Notes: generated from the letters alone by a model not told the origin. 64,000 bases of DNA from Enoplolaimus lenunculus (GCA_030248215.1 JASANG010001867.1:1-64000); one strand, 5' to 3'. Counted from the stretch's first letter, positions 32,606-42,977 are shown. Numbers and translations: made by a program.

Positions 32606-32909
32606 ATTCTGGGCCCATGTTACTTTAAAGGGCGTCCAGGTTTCTGGTGGGTCTATAAAAGAGTAGGTTTAGATCCTAGATTATTTTTTCGCTTAGGCGG
32701 CCAATGTAAAGAACAGGGGCGGAACAGTATTACAAGCATATTCCAAGGCCTAAGCCTAAGCCTACGCCTAAAGCGTAAGAATGCGTTTATTCCTAAGCCT
32801 AAGCCTAAGACGAAGCTTAAGCCAAGCAAAAAATTAGTCTAAAGCTTAAAGCTTACTCTGTTGCAGTCCCACTGAAAAACGCACCGCCCCTGATCTTTAC
32901 ATGGGCCCA
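32606..32909. mobile_element. TTAGGC MITE inserted into another TTAGGC MITE
   Basis: A left half of the TTACTTTAAAG subfamily (GGGCCCATGTTACTTTAAAG, then TTTCTGGTGGGTCTA) breaks off within its hexamer block at 32698. A complete AACAGGG-subfamily copy (32699-32909) follows, with inverted ends GGCCAATGTAAAG and CTTTACATGGGCC. The insertion site is inside the telomere-like repeat itself. Confidence 0.75.
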
Positions 32910-33041
32910 GTATTGAAATGGAATAGATAGATATACGTTTGTTGTGGCGCGAAGAACTTTGTTCAAAAACAAACTTAAACAAATTTTGAAACAAAAGAAT
33001 ATTGAAGTAGATTCTAAAATCCTTTCCCACATATCTATATG

Positions 33042-33258
33042 CACTGCAAAAAATGGTGACTCAAATTGACTCTCTCCGAAATAGGCTCTACGGGACTACA
33101 CAAACTGAGTCAAATTCGACTCCACCAGAGTCAAATTCAACTCCCTAAGTCGCACGTTCGACTCAGGTGGAGTCGAATTTGACTCAGTTTGTGTAGTCCC
33201 GTAGAGACTATTTCGGAGAGAGTCAATTTGACTCAGTACCTCAGTATTTTTTGCAGTG
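33042..33258. mobile_element. Snap-back palindromic MITE
   Basis: A 217-bp near-palindrome: CACTGCAAAAAAT at one end pairs with ATTTTTTGCAGTG at the other, and the arms keep pairing through the GACTC-rich interior (GAGTCAAATTTGACTC-like words, TACGGGACTACACAAACTGA). A short centre near 33140-33170 is unpaired. The DNA could fold back over nearly its full length. Confidence 0.85.
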
Positions 33259-33416
33259 TGCGAGCTAAATTTCAACCTTTGAAAAAAGCTTTTACAACTG
33301 CTCAAAGTAGACTCATTAAGATTTTGTACTAAATTATAAATAATTGAGTTTATTTGTAGTTATGTGGGAAAGAGCTAGATTTTCAACGTATGCTATATAA
33401 AGAGCCCAGTACACTA

Positions 33417-33790
33417 TTCGACGCACTGAGTCGCACGTTTGACTCTGGTCGAGTCAAATTTGACTCAGTTTGTGTATTCCCGCACTCAAAATAATATTTC
33501 TGAGATTTAAGAAAAAGCGTCTTACATTTAAGAAATGTAATTAACAAGGTGCACTTGAAAAGTATTTCTGTTATAACAGAAAAGATTTCAGAAGTTGTGA
33601 AAAATAAAGTATGAAAATACACGTTTTCCATTTTTGAAAAATTGTCTTTAAATCTCAGAAAAACTTGTCAGGTTTGCCACAGAAAATACTTTTCTGACTA
33701 AATTCAGAAATACTTTTTTGGTGTGCGTAGAGCCTATTTCGGAGAGAGTCAATTGTCAATTGACTCACAACTTTTTGCTGTGTACGCATA
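33417..33790. mobile_element. Second palindromic MITE, split by a nested element
   Basis: Pieces at 33437-33482 and 33726-33784 match the right arm of 33042-33258. Between them, 33483-33725 is a different TIR element (ends CACTCAAAATAATATTTCTGA and TCAGAAATACTTTTTTGGTGTG). CG lies on both sides of the insert and may be the duplicated target. Confidence 0.75.
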
Positions 33791-34455
33791 AGGTCTTCTG
33801 CGTAATGGTGCATGGATAATTCCAAATAGCTGACAAAAATCGATTACATTTTTTCAATTATGGCCCTAATTGTTAGTGAGAAAATTTTGTCTATATTTTT
33901 AGGATGAATTAAATTTTAAAGTTTTAAAGCGCGGTTTGAAGATTTAGATACCAAAACACTGCCCATTTTATCACCCTTTCGACAGCATGGCTAACAATTT
34001 GCCAATTCGTTTTTTAAATTGCATAATATTACTTGCAATAATTTCTTCATAATCGGCCCCAATACTCCAAAACAGGGTATAACGGGATAATAAAAATAAT
34101 AATGGAGACGAACACAGATTTTTACCGGAAACAGAAACGGATATCCGGCTACACCGTACTCCCAATTAATAAAGAATAAACGCCGTTAAATGCTGCATAC
34201 ATGAAGATCAATCTAAATATATACTCTCGCAAAATGTTCCCGCACGTTTTTATATTATTTTCACACAATTTTGCATAGCAAATAAATTTCGGGCTGTTTC
34301 TTCAGATGAAGAGTTAAAACTTTTAATATAACAGCTCCATTCGGGTCCTTATAAAAGTATTCCAAGAGGAATTTCGGCAAAATTATAATATGTAATATTT
34401 GCTCCGGATGAAGACATTTTCACCAACAACCATCTCAAAACTCACCAGTGTGAAC

Positions 34456-34515
34456 CCTTGCTTTAACAAATCGCCGGCGGTGCCCTTGCTTTAACAAATC
34501 GCCGGCAGTATATGC
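34456..34515. repeat. 31-bp direct duplication
   Basis: CCTTGCTTTAACAAATCGCC occurs twice in immediate succession, each followed by GGCGGTG or GGCAGTA. It lies just downstream of the 1304-aa gene. Confidence 0.8.
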
Positions 34516-34632
34516 AAAATATTTGAACAAGCCCTGTAACAATTATAACGAGTTTAATATTGCCAAAGCCCTTGTAGGTTCAGCTATAGTCCTTGACAAA
34601 GTCGAGAAAATCCGTATTTGTGGCTTCGAATG

Positions 34633-37600
34633 TTACTTCTTTTCGAACATCGCTTTTCGACTACCGATTAACGATTCAGCTTTCTTTGATTTTGGTTTCG
34701 GCCCGCCGCCAGGTTTTACTTTGTCTGCAACGGCAGCGCTCGCTTCTGTTACAGACTTGCCAACTTGAGAGATCTTTGATGTTGTCGACTCTGTGGTGGT
34801 TTTGATCGTTTCGTTTATCCCCGACTCCTCATTGCCTGCTGAAGACATCATTTCCTTTGTATTTTCGCTTATTTTCGTCTGGATTTCGTCCGCTTTGTTG
34901 CTGGCTTTCGTCTGGATTTCGTTTGCGTTTTCGCTTGCTGTTCTGAAATTAGAAACCGTAGTTTCTAGTTTTTCCGCCGATGTTTCACATTTCGTATCGG
35001 CTACTGTTGATGCCAATTTGTTTCCAGCTATTGTGTCAGTGCTTTCGATGTCTTGTTTGACTTCTTCAGCCATTTCGGTCGAGGACGACTCTGTGTGTTC
35101 TATCTTTGTTTCATTTTCTTTTGTCGCTTTTTCTTCATCTCCCGTGTTTGGTGTTTCAGGTCCTGGTGATACTATTTCGATGACCTTTTCTTTCAATCCA
35201 GTCCCAATTTCAGCCGCTTTATCTTGCATTTTTGTTAGCATTGATGCTTCTTGAGGTTCGCTTGTTAAAATCTCAACTTTTGGAACATTTGCTTCCGATT
35301 TTTCCGGCGTTCCACTCTTGTTCGCTTGTGGTGATTCAACAGAAATACTTTCTGCTTGTTTCGCGTCAGCCGCCAAATTAACGTTTTTTTCGTGTGCTTC
35401 AGACACTGCCTCTTCGACATTTTGTTGCACTTCGCTAACTTCAGCACTGACAGCGTCTAAAACAGCTTTGCCTTGATTCGATCCTGCGCCGGCGGCTTCT
35501 TTGATGTTTTGTTTTATGTCAGCCGCCACGGTTGTGATTTTTTCCATAGAGGTTTCAATCAAAGATTCACATTTCGTCTGATCTTGCTGTAGTTCACTAG
35601 AAAGTTCATCTTTGACTATGCCAAGGTTTTCCGAAGCGCCGGCCGCCAACTCAGAGCCATATTGTTTGGCATCATCAGTCGCTGATGAGATTTTCTCTTG
35701 AGTATCCTCTAGTATTAAATCTACTTTTGCTGCATCATTGGTTATTTCTTGTCCGATAACAGTTTTCACCTCGTTCGTACTGCTTAAACTTTCGGATGCA
35801 ATTTCGGAGCATTTTTCTATGATGACGTTTTGAGCAGATGATCGGCTTTCGGTGATTTCGCTCGCTGTTTGCTCCGTTTTCTGTTCGAGTGCTTTACTTT
35901 CTTTGAAGGCCTCTTCAACAATTTTTTGACCTTTATCAGATGTAGATACGACTAGGTCTGACAGCTTAGCTTCCGCCTTTGGTGTTACCGCTTCGCTTTG
36001 ATCTTTTTTCGCCAATTTATTTTCAGTTTCTTGATGAAGTTTTTCACTGACGTCAGTTGCAACCTTGTCCAGCTTACTTGTGGCCAGTGAGAATAAATCG
36101 GATGCTTTTTCCGATGTTTTCTGTTGCAGAGCAGACAGTCGACTTTCTTCTTTTTCGTTTCGTAGTTGTTCGCAGGCGGCATCTGTGACTTCAGTGGACT
36201 TTTCGGAAACTAGAGATCCTAGGTCAGAGGCTTGTTGCTTGAAATCCGTCACTATGCTGGAAAGTGTTTCTTCTGCAACAGCTAATGTGGACTCTGTGTC
36301 CAATTTCTGGTTTTCGCTTTCAAGTTTCTCAATTTCAAGGGCATTCGGCTCTTCAGGAGATGTTAGTTCAGAGATCTTTGATTGTATGTCAGATTTAATT
36401 TCAGCCGCTATTTCTGTCGCTTCTGCAATCAGAGATTTCGGCTCTGTTTTATCACTTTGTTTGACATCGCCACCGTTTCTGTGGACATTGTCCGAGCAAT
36501 CTGGAACCAAACCTATCGCCAGTTGCTTACCACTGGAAGCTACTGAAGATATGTTTTCTTGTAAGTTGTCCAGTAGCGAGCCACAGGTCTCTTTGGTTGC
36601 ACCAACCACGTCAACTGTAGTTGTCTTTGGGGATTCAGGTTTTTTAAAAGTTTCCATTTTCTCGCTGCCGCAGGTTTTTTTGATAGTTTCCGCGATTTCG
36701 ACAACTTTTTCCGACGCTTTCGACATTAGCTCTGATCCTTGTTCTTTAAAATCTGCCGCGTTTTCAGTTGTTTTTTCGCTGACTGCTTCCACGGTTTGTT
36801 GAGTTGTCTCTGAAATCATGTTTCCATCTTTAGATTCGGTAGCTATGTCGTCGACTCTGTCTAAATTATCACCAAATGAATCCGGCATGGATTGTTCCAG
36901 ATTTGTGCCGGTTTCAGGGATTTCCGGCCGCCCGGTTGCCCGTTTGGGTTCTGAGGGTTGCTGGTTGCAATCTGTATTATTTTCAACGTACGTTTTTTCG
37001 CTATCCGCATCCTCTTGACCTGGGCTAACGATGTCACATACTTTGTTTTTGATATCAGAAGCAATTGAAGTCAGTTCTGCTTGAACATTTTCCAGTAGCG
37101 TTTCTGGTTTAGGCTCTGATTTTTGGCTCGCTTCGGTTGTAGCATTACTTTCATCAGTTTTCTGTTCCGAAGTCGCAAGTAGCGAGTCAGCAGATTTTTC
37201 AGAAAATCCTACATTTTCTGCAATGAGAATATTTTCATCGGGTACTTTTTCAAGCGGTTTAGCTAATCCAATCTGAGCTTGAGCTTCTTGTTTCATTTCG
37301 GATACTTTCTTACTTGCTGCCGTAGTTATTTCGTCAGTTTTTTCTTTGATATCCAATCCAATGGCCGTGATTTGTTCTCTTGTACTAGCTATCGCACTTT
37401 TCTCTTCGACATTTTGCTGCCGTTGTTCTTCTAGTTCTTTTACACCGTTGCCGGTTTCTGCTCGAGTTTGCTTGTCGCTAGTTTTTTTCTCGTTTGAACC
37501 ATGGCTGACTGTAAGAGCCACGAATTTGGTTTTTCGAACAGATGGTGAATCGTCTGTTTCTTCCTCTTCCTCTTCTTCTTCTTCCTCGCTTTCTTTTCGT

Positions 37601-38547
37601 GCTTTCACTTGAGCGTTGCTTGCTGCTGTTTTTGCTTTGTTTGTGATATCGGTTGCTAACGCTTTGATTTGCTGTTCTTCATGTTTTGCTTCTTCCTTCA
37701 CTACCTGTGCCGCTTGCTCTTCCTTTTCGATTACCTTGGAGACTACGTCGCTGATATCGTCATTAAGAAATGCCAACTTTTGTTGTGTATTCACTGCAAT
37801 TTCGCTTATCTTGTCTCCTACTCCAGGTCCTGAGACCGTCTGCGGCGACTGTTGAAGATTTGCGTTAGCTTCAATACTAATGTTTTCTTTGTCTAGACTT
37901 TGAGACTCTGGCGATACTAATTTTTCTTCTTTGTCTAACGCTGTTGCTACTTTATCCACCGCGGCCGTGATCAGTTGTTTTGATCGATTCACCAAGCTTC
38001 CACCAAACGATTGCTGTTTCTCTTGATTCTCACCGTTTCCGGCTCCCATCAATTTTTCTGGTTCCGCCTGGACTGTATCCGGTTGTTCCAGACCTTCCAC
38101 AACATCCGCTTCCCGTTGACAAGGCACATCACTCCCAGTCGCTACCCTGGTAGCGTGATCTGAAGCGAAAAACGACGCTCGCGCTGCTGCGTTCGCTTGG
38201 GCGATATTGCTAGGTGTCTTCGAAGTAGTCTCCACTGATGGAGTTTGCTGGCCTGGACTTGTTTTCGCCGTTTCACTAGCAGGTGACCCATTTCCGGTTC
38301 CTCCTGATGCGATGGGGTCTGCTGATTTTGAAGTTGTTGTCGTGTGAGTTGAAGGTTTTCCAGGAGTCAATCTTGCGAACAGTCCTTTTTTATCCGAGCT
38401 GGAACGTTTGATTTTTCTTCTTTCTGATCCTTCGGAGTTCAAATCGCTTCCACTCGTCGCTTGGCGGTTTTCACTGCTACTTCGGTTGCGACGTTTTTCG
38501 AACCAATGCTGCACGTTGCCTTTCTTGCGACGAATCCAGTCCAACAT
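34633..38547 (-). CDS. 1304-aa Ala/Ser/Glu/Lys-rich repetitive protein, unknown function
   Basis: One uninterrupted 3.9-kb reading frame, ending MFEKK-stop. It starts MLDWIRRKKG with a basic N terminus (about 1-60, KIKRSSSDKKG), then a Ser/Thr/Pro-rich stretch, then about 1100 residues of low-complexity, charged, Ala-rich sequence likely to be helical or disordered. A loose motif recurs: an amphipathic segment of the type SIASDIKNKVCDIVSPG (about 492-509), AAEIKSDIQSKISELTSPEE (about 715-740) and AEIGTGLKEKVIEIVSPGPE (about 1125-1150). An acidic run of about ten Glu lies near 320-330. No membrane segment or known domain is seen. It resembles in style LEA-like, perilipin-like or apolipoprotein-like helical proteins, without alignable identity. 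A possible acceptor (CTTAG) stands just before the ATG, so an upstream non-coding exon is possible. Confidence 0.8.
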   Translation of the reverse strand: MLDWIRRKKGNVQHWFEKRRNRSSSENRQATSGSDLNSEGSERRKIKRSSSDKKGLFARLTPGKPSTHTTTTSKSADPIASGGTGNGSPASETAKTSPGQQTPSVETTSKTPSNIAQANAAARASFFASDHATRVATGSDVPCQREADVVEGLEQPDTVQAEPEKLMGAGNGENQEKQQSFGGSLVNRSKQLITAAVDKVATALDKEEKLVSPESQSLDKENISIEANANLQQSPQTVSGPGVGDKISEIAVNTQQKLAFLNDDISDVVSKVIEKEEQAAQVVKEEAKHEEQQIKALATDITNKAKTAASNAQVKARKESEEEEEEEEEETDDSPSVRKTKFVALTVSHGSNEKKTSDKQTRAETGNGVKELEEQRQQNVEEKSAIASTREQITAIGLDIKEKTDEITTAASKKVSEMKQEAQAQIGLAKPLEKVPDENILIAENVGFSEKSADSLLATSEQKTDESNATTEASQKSEPKPETLLENVQAELTSIASDIKNKVCDIVSPGQEDADSEKTYVENNTDCNQQPSEPKRATGRPEIPETGTNLEQSMPDSFGDNLDRVDDIATESKDGNMISETTQQTVEAVSEKTTENAADFKEQGSELMSKASEKVVEIAETIKKTCGSEKMETFKKPESPKTTTVDVVGATKETCGSLLDNLQENISSVASSGKQLAIGLVPDCSDNVHRNGGDVKQSDKTEPKSLIAEATEIAAEIKSDIQSKISELTSPEEPNALEIEKLESENQKLDTESTLAVAEETLSSIVTDFKQQASDLGSLVSEKSTEVTDAACEQLRNEKEESRLSALQQKTSEKASDLFSLATSKLDKVATDVSEKLHQETENKLAKKDQSEAVTPKAEAKLSDLVVSTSDKGQKIVEEAFKESKALEQKTEQTASEITESRSSAQNVIIEKCSEIASESLSSTNEVKTVIGQEITNDAAKVDLILEDTQEKISSATDDAKQYGSELAAGASENLGIVKDELSSELQQDQTKCESLIETSMEKITTVAADIKQNIKEAAGAGSNQGKAVLDAVSAEVSEVQQNVEEAVSEAHEKNVNLAADAKQAESISVESPQANKSGTPEKSEANVPKVEILTSEPQEASMLTKMQDKAAEIGTGLKEKVIEIVSPGPETPNTGDEEKATKENETKIEHTESSSTEMAEEVKQDIESTDTIAGNKLASTVADTKCETSAEKLETTVSNFRTASENANEIQTKASNKADEIQTKISENTKEMMSSAGNEESGINETIKTTTESTTSKISQVGKSVTEASAAVADKVKPGGGPKPKSKKAESLIGSRKAMFEKK

Positions 38548-38665
38548 TTTATTATTCTAAGATGTAGGTCAAAGGATAGATTGAGATTTGAATCTGAAAA
38601 GTAAAAGATGCTTTCAAGTTGAAATATAGCCCATACCTCTTTGTAAAATTGCCAGCTAATTACGT

Positions 38666-38915
38666 GTGTTAACTCATTCTCAAATGAATACTTTCTATTT
38701 TGTATATGATTTAATTTCAAGTCAGAATTCTAATCGCAGCCTCTGGAGTAGAAGGTTTTTACCATCACCACTTAGCTATAGGAGCTTAACACTCGAGCAC
38801 CAGATGTCTCGCATGTGCAGAGTAAATGTTAAACGCTGTGCAATTAGTAATAATTTCCATGTGAGAAGTTGGGTTATAGACAGCAACTGAAAACAATTCC
38901 GTTTAATCATTTGTG
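38666..38915 (-). repeat. Old copy of the tRNA-like MITE unit with linker
   Basis: Starts TTAACTCATTCTCAAATGAA and has CATCACCACTTAGCTATAGG (mutated A box complement). It ends with the linker (TTATAGACAGCAACTGAAAA) and the first bases of a next unit. Because the linker follows the element here too, this looks like the remnant of a former tandem array, not a single insertion. Confidence 0.7.
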
Positions 38916-38964
38916 CCTTCTGTACATTTAGTAATTTTCAAGCAGTAGCAGTCGCAAAACTGTT

Positions 38965-39230
38965 ATGGTTGCGTTCTAAATTACTGTGCCGGACGCCGCC
39001 GCGCACCCTGCGCACGACCGCACGTCGCTGCGCACGACCAACGCCGCCCGCCGCGCACCGCCGCAGGCCGGTGCGCATGGCCACACGCCGCCGCGCGCCG
39101 ACACACGCCGCTGAACGCCGCCGCGCGCCGCTGAAAACATGTATTTTGTGAAATATTTAATAAAAAATTTTGCTCGCGGCGGTGCATAGCGGTATTTAGC
39201 GGCGCTCGGCGAGTATAGCGCAACCCTTAA
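38965..39230. mobile_element. GC-rich minisatellite-bearing TIR element
   Basis: Ends GGTTGCGTTCTAAATTACTG and CGAGTATAGCGCAACC form a diverged inverted repeat. The interior is a GC-rich imperfect tandem repeat of CGCCGCGCGC-type words. A related element with a different internal repeat is at 61431-61843. The Arg/Pro-rich ORFs are artefacts. Confidence 0.6.
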
Positions 39231-40720
39231 ATTACGGAAGATCTACCTGGTATGCTGTTGGAATAGAAACCCTGCTTTCCAAGTCAGTGTATTTTACGGA
39301 AAAATTTAGCTTTCAACCAATGCCATTCGTACAGCAAAAGATTAAAAGCATTCCAATGCATTTATACATGTTTCTTTCAAGATTGCCGTAATCAAAAACA
39401 AGGCTAACTTATCGGGGGAAGCAAAAAAAAATTTGGTTTCAAAGTCTTAAATTGTCAATGCTAAACTTACCCAATACCTCGGACGGCGAAGTTTAAATTG
39501 AGCTCCAAATTTTAAATTTGGAAGTCAATTAATCTCGACGTATCCCGTTCGGAATCACCAAATTCCTGATCCGTAAATCTAAACGATAAAACTCCTGATA
39601 TTAGTTGTTGTGAAGTATATAGCGCTGGTAAAATTATATGGAAGCACTGGCGTTGAAATACAGTCCAATTGTAACAGAATATTCCGTTAAATGCACTGTA
39701 GTATCCAAGTTAATACTGTAAAATTTAAAACGTGTTTAATATTTCTGAAAATGTTACAAAATATTCAATATTAAATATAGGTTTGGTCGCAAAGACAAGA
39801 CTATTGAACGTTCACCAGAACCACTACTTAGGCATTCGAACCCTCCCATCAGTTTCGAGGTTCGTGTCAACACCGGGGTGACTTTCGTAATTTTACCGAA
39901 AAATCGAGGTTGATAATATGTGAAGTTTACTGCTTCGGTGTTATTGTTTAATTCTTGGCATCTAACATTTCGATCAGCAACATTAGGTGGGCGCGATGGT
40001 TTTGAAGGAAAGATTTTGCTACAATCATCCAGGAGAAAATTATACCGAAATTGTAATCAGTGCTTTTAGAATGTAAATGATTAAAATGTAAATTGTTGTA
40101 AAAGTTGCTGTAAAACTGACAGTTCTACTTTAAGGCACGGTTTGAAAAGAGGTCGGGTCGAAGGGGTGAATTCAACCGATGAAAGAGTTCAGCCGTGATC
40201 GGTGTCGGGGAAAATTCAAACAGGGTAAGAATTATACCGTGAGCGCAGAGTGGGTGAAGAATTAAATTAGAAGAACAATTATACCACGACACCGGTATTT
40301 ATCCAAGACCGGTTAAAGTATCTAACAAAAGTGTGGGCAAATGCGACAATACGTCCAAATTTCTGAAATCGCCAACAAGGCATCAGTGCTGAATTTAAGA
40401 TTTTGTGGTGTTGAAAGAGAAAATGTTTTGTCATTTTACAGTTTTTAAAGCGTATTTTGGCAAATATTTCGATATTTTAACGCTTATACAATGTTGTTTT
40501 ATATATCGAAAGTCAAAATTTTTCTAACTTTTTGCAGCTGTTGCCGCTACATTAAAAGTTTAATATACGAAGAAAACGTCAACCACGCATAGTCACGCAA
40601 ATGAACCATAATTAATCCAGAAATTTGTGTGGTTTCACAAACCAAAATAATGCCACATCCGACCATTTTATCTGCAAAAACAGATCTTTAGGCTTGACCT
40701 ACTTGACTTCGTGGCCAATG
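39231..40720. other. Intergenic, no gene seen
   Basis: No convincing exon, RNA gene or clear repeat. AT-rich with one normal-GC stretch at 40140-40320. Confidence 0.4.
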
Positions 40721-40721
40721 T

Positions 40722-41043
40722 ATAGAACACGGACGGCAACAGTAGTATAAGCATATGCCTAAGCCTATGCCTGTGTCTAAGCTCCGACCATTTTTTCTGC
40801 AAAAACAGATCGTTAGGCTTGACCTACTTGACTTCGTAACCCATCTATAGAACAGGACCAGAACAGTAGTATAAGCATATACCTAAGCCTAAGCATAAGC
40901 CTAAGCCTAAGCCTGAGCGTAGGCGTAAAGATGTGCCTATTCCTAAGCCTAAGCCTAATCAAAAAACTTAGTCTATAGCTTAAACTAAACTCTATTACAG
41001 CCCCGCCGAATAAAATTCCGGCCCTGTTCTATACCTGGGCCGA
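40722..41043. mobile_element. Two adjacent TTAGGC MITEs, one truncated
   Basis: GTGGCCAATGTATAGAACAC at 40720 starts a truncated copy. A segment around ACAGATCGTTAGGCTTGACC is then duplicated, and a fuller copy runs to 41043, ending CCGGCCCTGTTCTATACCTG. Internal AAGCCT runs are present in both. Confidence 0.65.
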
Positions 41044-41278
41044 CTTCATTATATGAAACAGTAATTATGAGACAATGAACAAAGTTACTTTTAGAAGCAC
41101 AACTACAAGAATGAATTCAAAGTTAGCAACAATCTATATTTCCCCCAAAAGAAATCACCATGCAGCATCTACGACAACTTGCAGCATACCGACATTACTG
41201 ATGCCAGAAGGCGACATGTTTTCGGGTTACGAGTAGCCGTGATTGCCACTTTGCTCCCTCCGTTAAAAATTTCTGACT

Positions 41279-41345
41279 GTATATATACATATATACATAT
41301 ATTATGTATATATATTATGTATATATATTATGTATATATATGTAG
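41279..41345. repeat. TA-rich microsatellite
   Basis: Alternating TATATA with ATTATGTATATAT units, perhaps 14 bp long, at the left edge of a dispersed repeat. Confidence 0.85.
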
Positions 41346-42290
41346 GTGGCTATGCCACACTTAAACCTATTTCAAACTAAAAACTAAAACTAAAAATAAA
41401 ACCCTATATCAAAACCACACCTTAAGGGAGTCCCTGGCTCCACCTAGTCTCTCTTAGAACTTAAGTTAGGCTTAGGCGTTGCTACAAAGCGTAGAAAATG
41501 TTAAAATCGATGCTATGGCGGCTGTGTCCGCAATGTCAAACTTACCTGGGCCCTGCGTGGCCGTATAATGTGGCTGATTAATGTTGTATTCAGAGTTGGC
41601 TATATCTGCTAATAACAACATAGCTAGGCTATGTCAGCACCGCAATGGTGCTTGGTTATTGGGTGTTGTACCGGTTATTGTTGTTGTTGTTGTAGATGGA
41701 GTGTCTAGAGTTTTGGTTTTGCGTTGAAAGCGGAAGTCTTTAATAAGTAAGGTCGAACTGAAGTAATTTAAGATTGTCACGGTGGCATAAGCATGTGAAG
41801 GAAACTACGGGATATTGGTTTAATCGGCGTTGCGCAAGGCGCGGTATCACCCAGTATAGAATACTGGTGGCATGTGTTAAAGGAAACTTGGGGTATTAAA
41901 GGAAACCTGGGAAAAAGTAGTCTAATAAATCTAACGGGGTTAGATTTATTATTCTACAACGGCTGGGCCAAATCTAACGGGGTTAGATTGGTCGGAAATT
42001 TGGTGTAACTCTAACGGGGTTAGAGTACACGGTTTAACGGGGTGTAATTCTAACGGGGTTAGAATTGCACGGATTCTGGAAAACGGCAAAAGTATTGGGT
42101 ACGGTAAAGCCAGTGGCTGGATTAAATCAGATTCAGACGTCGGCTTTAAGGATTCCGGCTTGGGTTACCAGTTAAATTGCATAACCTGTGATTTGCTGGC
42201 CTTAATTTTGGGTATTTTGTGTCATACAGGTTGCGGGTTGGGATTTATAATAAACATTTACCGGCCGCGTTTTACTAAATCAGAGCGATA
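41340..42290 (+). repeat. Hairpin-rich dispersed repeat (possible solo LTR), copy 1
   Basis: Shares its start (GTGGCTATGCCACAC and TTTCAAACTAAAAACTAAA) and its end (GGTTGGG, then AATAAAC and CCGGCCGCG) with 47087-48235. The terminal AATAAA would fit the polyadenylation signal of a long terminal repeat, but neither flanking coding region nor target-site duplication is visible, so the class is open. The middle holds a chain of perfect hairpins described separately. It is a fossil with no coding capacity. Confidence 0.45.
41619..42070 (+). other. Chain of seven hairpins, four sharing a TCTAAC-GGG-GTTAGA core
   Basis: Hairpins at 41619-41633 (loop TAG), 41636-41652, 41851-41867 (CCAGTAT/ATACTGG, loop AGA), 41924-41950, 41968-41991, 42003-42030 and 42042-42070. 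The last four have the same core, CTAAC-GGG-GTTAG, but different outer stems that still pair: AATAAAT/ATTTATT, CCAA/TTGG, GTGTA/TACAC and GTG/CAC. Two keep a single bulged A at the same relative place. Compensatory outer-stem changes with a constant loop indicate selection for structure, at RNA or single-strand DNA level. Confidence 0.8.
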
Positions 42291-42977
42291 CGCATACATC
42301 GAGATAAAGAACATAACAGGCGATACAGGATACCGGCTTAAGTCAAAATCACGAACTTCTCACAATATATATTATATATATATGTTGTCAAGCCCACTGG
42401 AACAACAAAAGTCCTCAACTGTACACCATATACCGTACCACCAGGATGAAAGAACGAATACAAGTCTCAGTACATTTTGTTTTCAAAATCTGAAGTATAG
42501 AACCTCTCAGTTTTTGCCATAGGTACACCACTCGAAAACAGATATTAATGAGATTTTGGTTCTTTTTCAAATTACAAAGCCAACCCAAACCCAGAATCAA
42601 GAAGATTGAATTAGGCAACTGAAGCCTGTATAGGCCACTGAGCGTAACAGTTTGAGCTGGATTCGGTACTTTATTATAGTGCTACGGTATAATAATTACA
42701 AGGACCAGGGTCGTATATTAAAGCGGATAAACGGAAAATATACTCATCTTAAAAATTGTTGAAGGGTCTATGCCGGGATACTCTTGTAGAAACTCTGGAA
42801 TAACCTGCTGGATTGTAGAAATAAAAAATATTTTGATAAAATCAAATACTCGAAACATTCCTGAGAGAAGATCGTTGTGCGATAGGGAATGAAATGGCTT
42901 GCGCCTTTATTTCTGACCAAACTATGAATTGAGCCCTCAACCTTACGACATTGGACTAGGTACATGATTCTCTCAAA

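Noticed and set aside
31909-32909. True telomere or nematode origin
   Set aside because: The TTAGGC runs are short, imperfect, internal to TIR elements and present in both orientations; they say little about chromosome ends or taxonomy.
34793-37855. Long plus-strand ORFs rich in Ser, Phe, Ala and Val
   Set aside because: They are antisense shadows of the 1304-aa minus-strand gene, whose biased codons keep the opposite strand open.
38969-39223. Arg/Pro/Ala-rich ORFs on both strands
   Set aside because: By-products of a GC-rich minisatellite.
42160-42522. 120-codon plus-strand ORF
   Set aside because: It straddles the end of a hairpin-rich repeat, has no domain and no splice partner.
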